In this document: piece by piece, positions 62,610 through 64,000 of the stretch
Numbering within the stretch: position 1 is the first letter of the stretch
Layout of the letters: each line of letters starts with the position of its first letter
Assembly (NCBI GenBank): GCA_025141015.1
Contig: CP081098.1
Location: 2,548,501 to 2,612,500 of the forward strand
Source: Rhodobacteraceae bacterium M382
Lineage (GTDB): Bacteria; Pseudomonadota; Alphaproteobacteria; Rhodobacterales; Rhodobacteraceae
DNA: 64,000 nt
Direction of reading: 5' to 3'
The notes under the pieces: generated by a model
Seen by the model: the letters and a program-made list of their open reading frames with translations, nothing else
What the model was told of the DNA's origin: nothing
Databases searched by the model: none
Program-made: the position numbers and the translations under genes

Positions 62610-63245
62610 ATGGTTGACAGTGCTGAGCAGACACACGAACAGCCCCAGATCTATCTGATCACTCCGGCGCAGATCGAATTGGGCCGGTTTTCCGACGAGC
62701 TGGCCCGAATTCTGGACACAACCGAAATCGCCTGTGTGCGGATGGACCTGGTCAGCCGCGAAGAAGACACCCTGTCGCGGTCGGCCGATGCGCTGCGCGA
62801 AATCTGTCACGCCCGCGATGTTGCGCTGGTGATCACGGATCATCAGATTCTGGCCGAACGGCTGGGGCTGGACGGGGTCCATCTGAGCGACGCCACCAAA
62901 CCGGTCCGCACCGCGCGCAAGGCGCTGGGACCCGATGCCATTGTCGGCAGCTTCTGTGGTGGATCGCGCCATGACGGGCTGACCGCAGGAGAAGCCGGCG
63001 CGGACTATATCAGTTTTGGTCCCATTGGAGTCTCTGGGTTGGGTGACGGGCAGCAGGCCGAACTGGAACTGTTTCAATGGTGGTCCGAAGTCGTCGAAGT
63101 ACCGGTTGTCGCCGAAGGCGGCCTGACGACTGATCTGGTGCGCCAATTCACGCCCTATACGGATTTTTTCGGGATCGGCGATGAAATATGGCGTCACGAA
63201 GATCCACAGGTCGCGCTGGCCGAGCTGATCGCTGCAATGCAGTAG
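62610..63245 (+). CDS. Thiamine phosphate synthase-like (TenI/ThiE fold) protein
   Basis: The 211-aa protein has the TMP-TENI barrel: IYLITPAQIELG, VALVITDHQILAERLGLDGVHLSD, VGSFCGGSRHDGLTAGEAGADYISFGPIGVSG, VVAEGGLTTDLV. ThiE joins HMP-PP to the thiazole phosphate. Here the usual GADGVHVGQ-type segment reads GLDGVHLSD and the (I/V)G-S stretch is VGSFCGG, so it may be a ThiE paralogue rather than the main enzyme; no other thiamine genes are near. The start is the first Met behind GGAGCCGGAACC. It is convergent with the HupE-like gene at the right edge. Confidence 0.82.
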   Translation: MVDSAEQTHEQPQIYLITPAQIELGRFSDELARILDTTEIACVRMDLVSREEDTLSRSADALREICHARDVALVITDHQILAERLGLDGVHLSDATKPVRTARKALGPDAIVGSFCGGSRHDGLTAGEAGADYISFGPIGVSGLGDGQQAELELFQWWSEVVEVPVVAEGGLTTDLVRQFTPYTDFFGIGDEIWRHEDPQVALAELIAAMQ

Positions 63246-63254
63246 TCGACCGGG

Positions 63255-64000
63255 TCAGGTCAAAAATACCCGTTCGACGAACCAATAGGCCCCGATCAGC
63301 GCAATGGTCAACGACGCGGGCATCGCCACCCGTCCACGGTATTTCGGGTGGCGTCCAAACCACAGGCCCACGGTCAAAAACGCAGCTGCGATCACCGCCA
63401 GCTGACCCAATTCAACCCCGATGTTGAACCCCAACAGCGCCGCCACAAATTGATGAGGCGGCAGGCCGAATTCACCCAGCACACTGGCAAACCCCAATCC
63501 GTGCAACAGCCCAAATCCGAACACCATGACCGGCCGCCACCCGTGCAGGCGGCGCACGATGATGTTTTCGACTGCCACATAAACTATGGATGCGGCGATC
63601 AGCGGCTCGACAATGCCCGGGTTGACCTGCACCACGCCGTTGGCCGCCAGCGCCAAGGTGATCGTATGCGCAACAGTAAAGGCGCTGATCTGCCACAACA
63701 ATGGGCCCAGACGGGCGCTGAGAAAGAACAGCCCCAGCACAAACAGGATGTGATCGGTTCCCTTGGGCAGGATGTGCTCGAGCCCGACCGGGATATAGTC
63801 GATAAACACCTCCCACGGGGACAACGCCGCACCGCCGGCCAGCGTTATGGATGGGCTGGTTTCGCCGCCCTGCAAATAGCCGGTATAAGGTTCCTCAACC
63901 CCCTGTTGGCGTAACACCAGCCCACCAGACCCATCCGGCCAATGCACATTCAACCACGCCACACCTTGCGGGAGCAGCCCGGACAACACCAGATATGAGG
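63255..64000 (-). CDS. HupE/UreJ-family membrane protein, 5' end cut by window edge
   Basis: The frame is open to the right window edge, so the N-terminus is missing. About 248 residues remain. They include an exposed part ([11 protein letters not shown]-like, [15 protein letters not shown]) and then six or more membrane helices in the HupE/UreJ pattern: [78 protein letters not shown] and [14 protein letters not shown]. The His in [12 protein letters not shown] and [10 protein letters not shown] are likely metal ligands. It probably moves nickel or another metal, but many such proteins are of unknown function. Confidence 0.85.
   Translation of the reverse strand, partial: SYLVLSGLLPQGVAWLNVHWPDGSGGLVLRQQGVEEPYTGYLQGGETSPSITLAGGAALSPWEVFIDYIPVGLEHILPKGTDHILFVLGLFFLSARLGPLLWQISAFTVAHTITLALAANGVVQVNPGIVEPLIAASIVYVAVENIIVRRLHGWRPVMVFGFGLLHGLGFASVLGEFGLPPHQFVAALLGFNIGVELGQLAVIAAAFLTVGLWFGRHPKYRGRVAMPASLTIALIGAYWFVERVFLT

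Noticed and set aside
1-64000. CRISPR arrays, rRNA genes, prophage or toxin-antitoxin modules
   Set aside because: I saw no regularly spaced identical repeats, rRNA sequence, phage structural genes or convincing paired small toxin genes.

Overview
The window looks like a chromosomal segment of a Rhodobacteraceae (Roseobacter-group) alphaproteobacterium. The lines of evidence are a gene for the alphaproteobacterial F1-ATPase inhibitor zeta (DUF1476), a Usg protein, CtaA, a homocysteine methyltransferase next to a free-standing corrinoid protein (the split methionine synthase known from this group), and a zwf-pgl-pgi Entner-Doudoroff entry operon. Base composition is moderately GC-rich, with AT-richer intergenic stretches. 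Both window edges cut genes: purQ at the left and a HupE/UreJ-like gene at the right.

Layout. 1-11.1 kb is core metabolism: purC-purS-purQ, ATPase zeta, homocysteine methyltransferase, corrinoid protein, DUF1638, SufE, RNase D, purM-purN and a CAU-anticodon tRNA. 11.4-19.9 kb is accessory. An AraC regulator faces a co-directional series: an M19 dipeptidase-like protein, a FixH/YtkA-like protein, a di-haem peroxidase, a GYD-like protein, an amidohydrolase broken by one in-frame TGA, and a YiaW-YiaV-OprB envelope cassette. 20.1-25.9 kb holds a single-module NRPS (C-A-T-TE) and a DUF1254 protein. 26.3-32.4 kb starts with tRNA-Gly and an IS110 remnant, followed by a molybdenum hydroxylase/short-chain dehydrogenase operon facing its probable AraC regulator. 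33-45 kb holds DUF3604, a Rieske oxygenase/reductase operon with a TetR gene and a palindromic operator, a LysR-controlled PanB-like/fatty acid hydroxylase pair, a secreted DUF1349-like protein and another AraC gene. 45.8-49.1 kb is a 1104-residue SAM-cyclase-ATPase-TPR protein lying among dispersed repeats and an IS5 remnant. From 49.8 kb core genes return: pgi, pgl, zwf, a radical SAM protein, SYLF, usg, gyrA, an M32 carboxypeptidase, ctaA, trmJ and a ThiE-like gene.

How the genes work together. The purine genes form two short minus-strand runs with translational overlaps. Zwf, Pgl and Pgi convert glucose 6-phosphate toward the Entner-Doudoroff pathway. The homocysteine methyltransferase and the corrinoid protein probably act together in methionine synthesis. 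Several accessory transcription units carry their own regulator and a visible candidate operator: 21-bp-spaced direct repeats for AraC at 31.4 kb, a 34-bp palindrome for TetR at 39.7 kb and a short palindrome for LysR at 41.1 kb.

The best candidates for undescribed biology are: (i) the lone NRPS; (ii) the 12.6-19.9 kb envelope cluster headed by an M19-fold protein that appears to lack part of its metal site; (iii) the PanB-fold protein that has lost catalytic residues and is paired with a membrane hydroxylase; (iv) the Rieske operon containing an ABC transmembrane half with no ATPase; and (v) a mosaic intergenic repeat family between 40 and 49.5 kb. All calls come from reading the sequence by eye; no database search was run.
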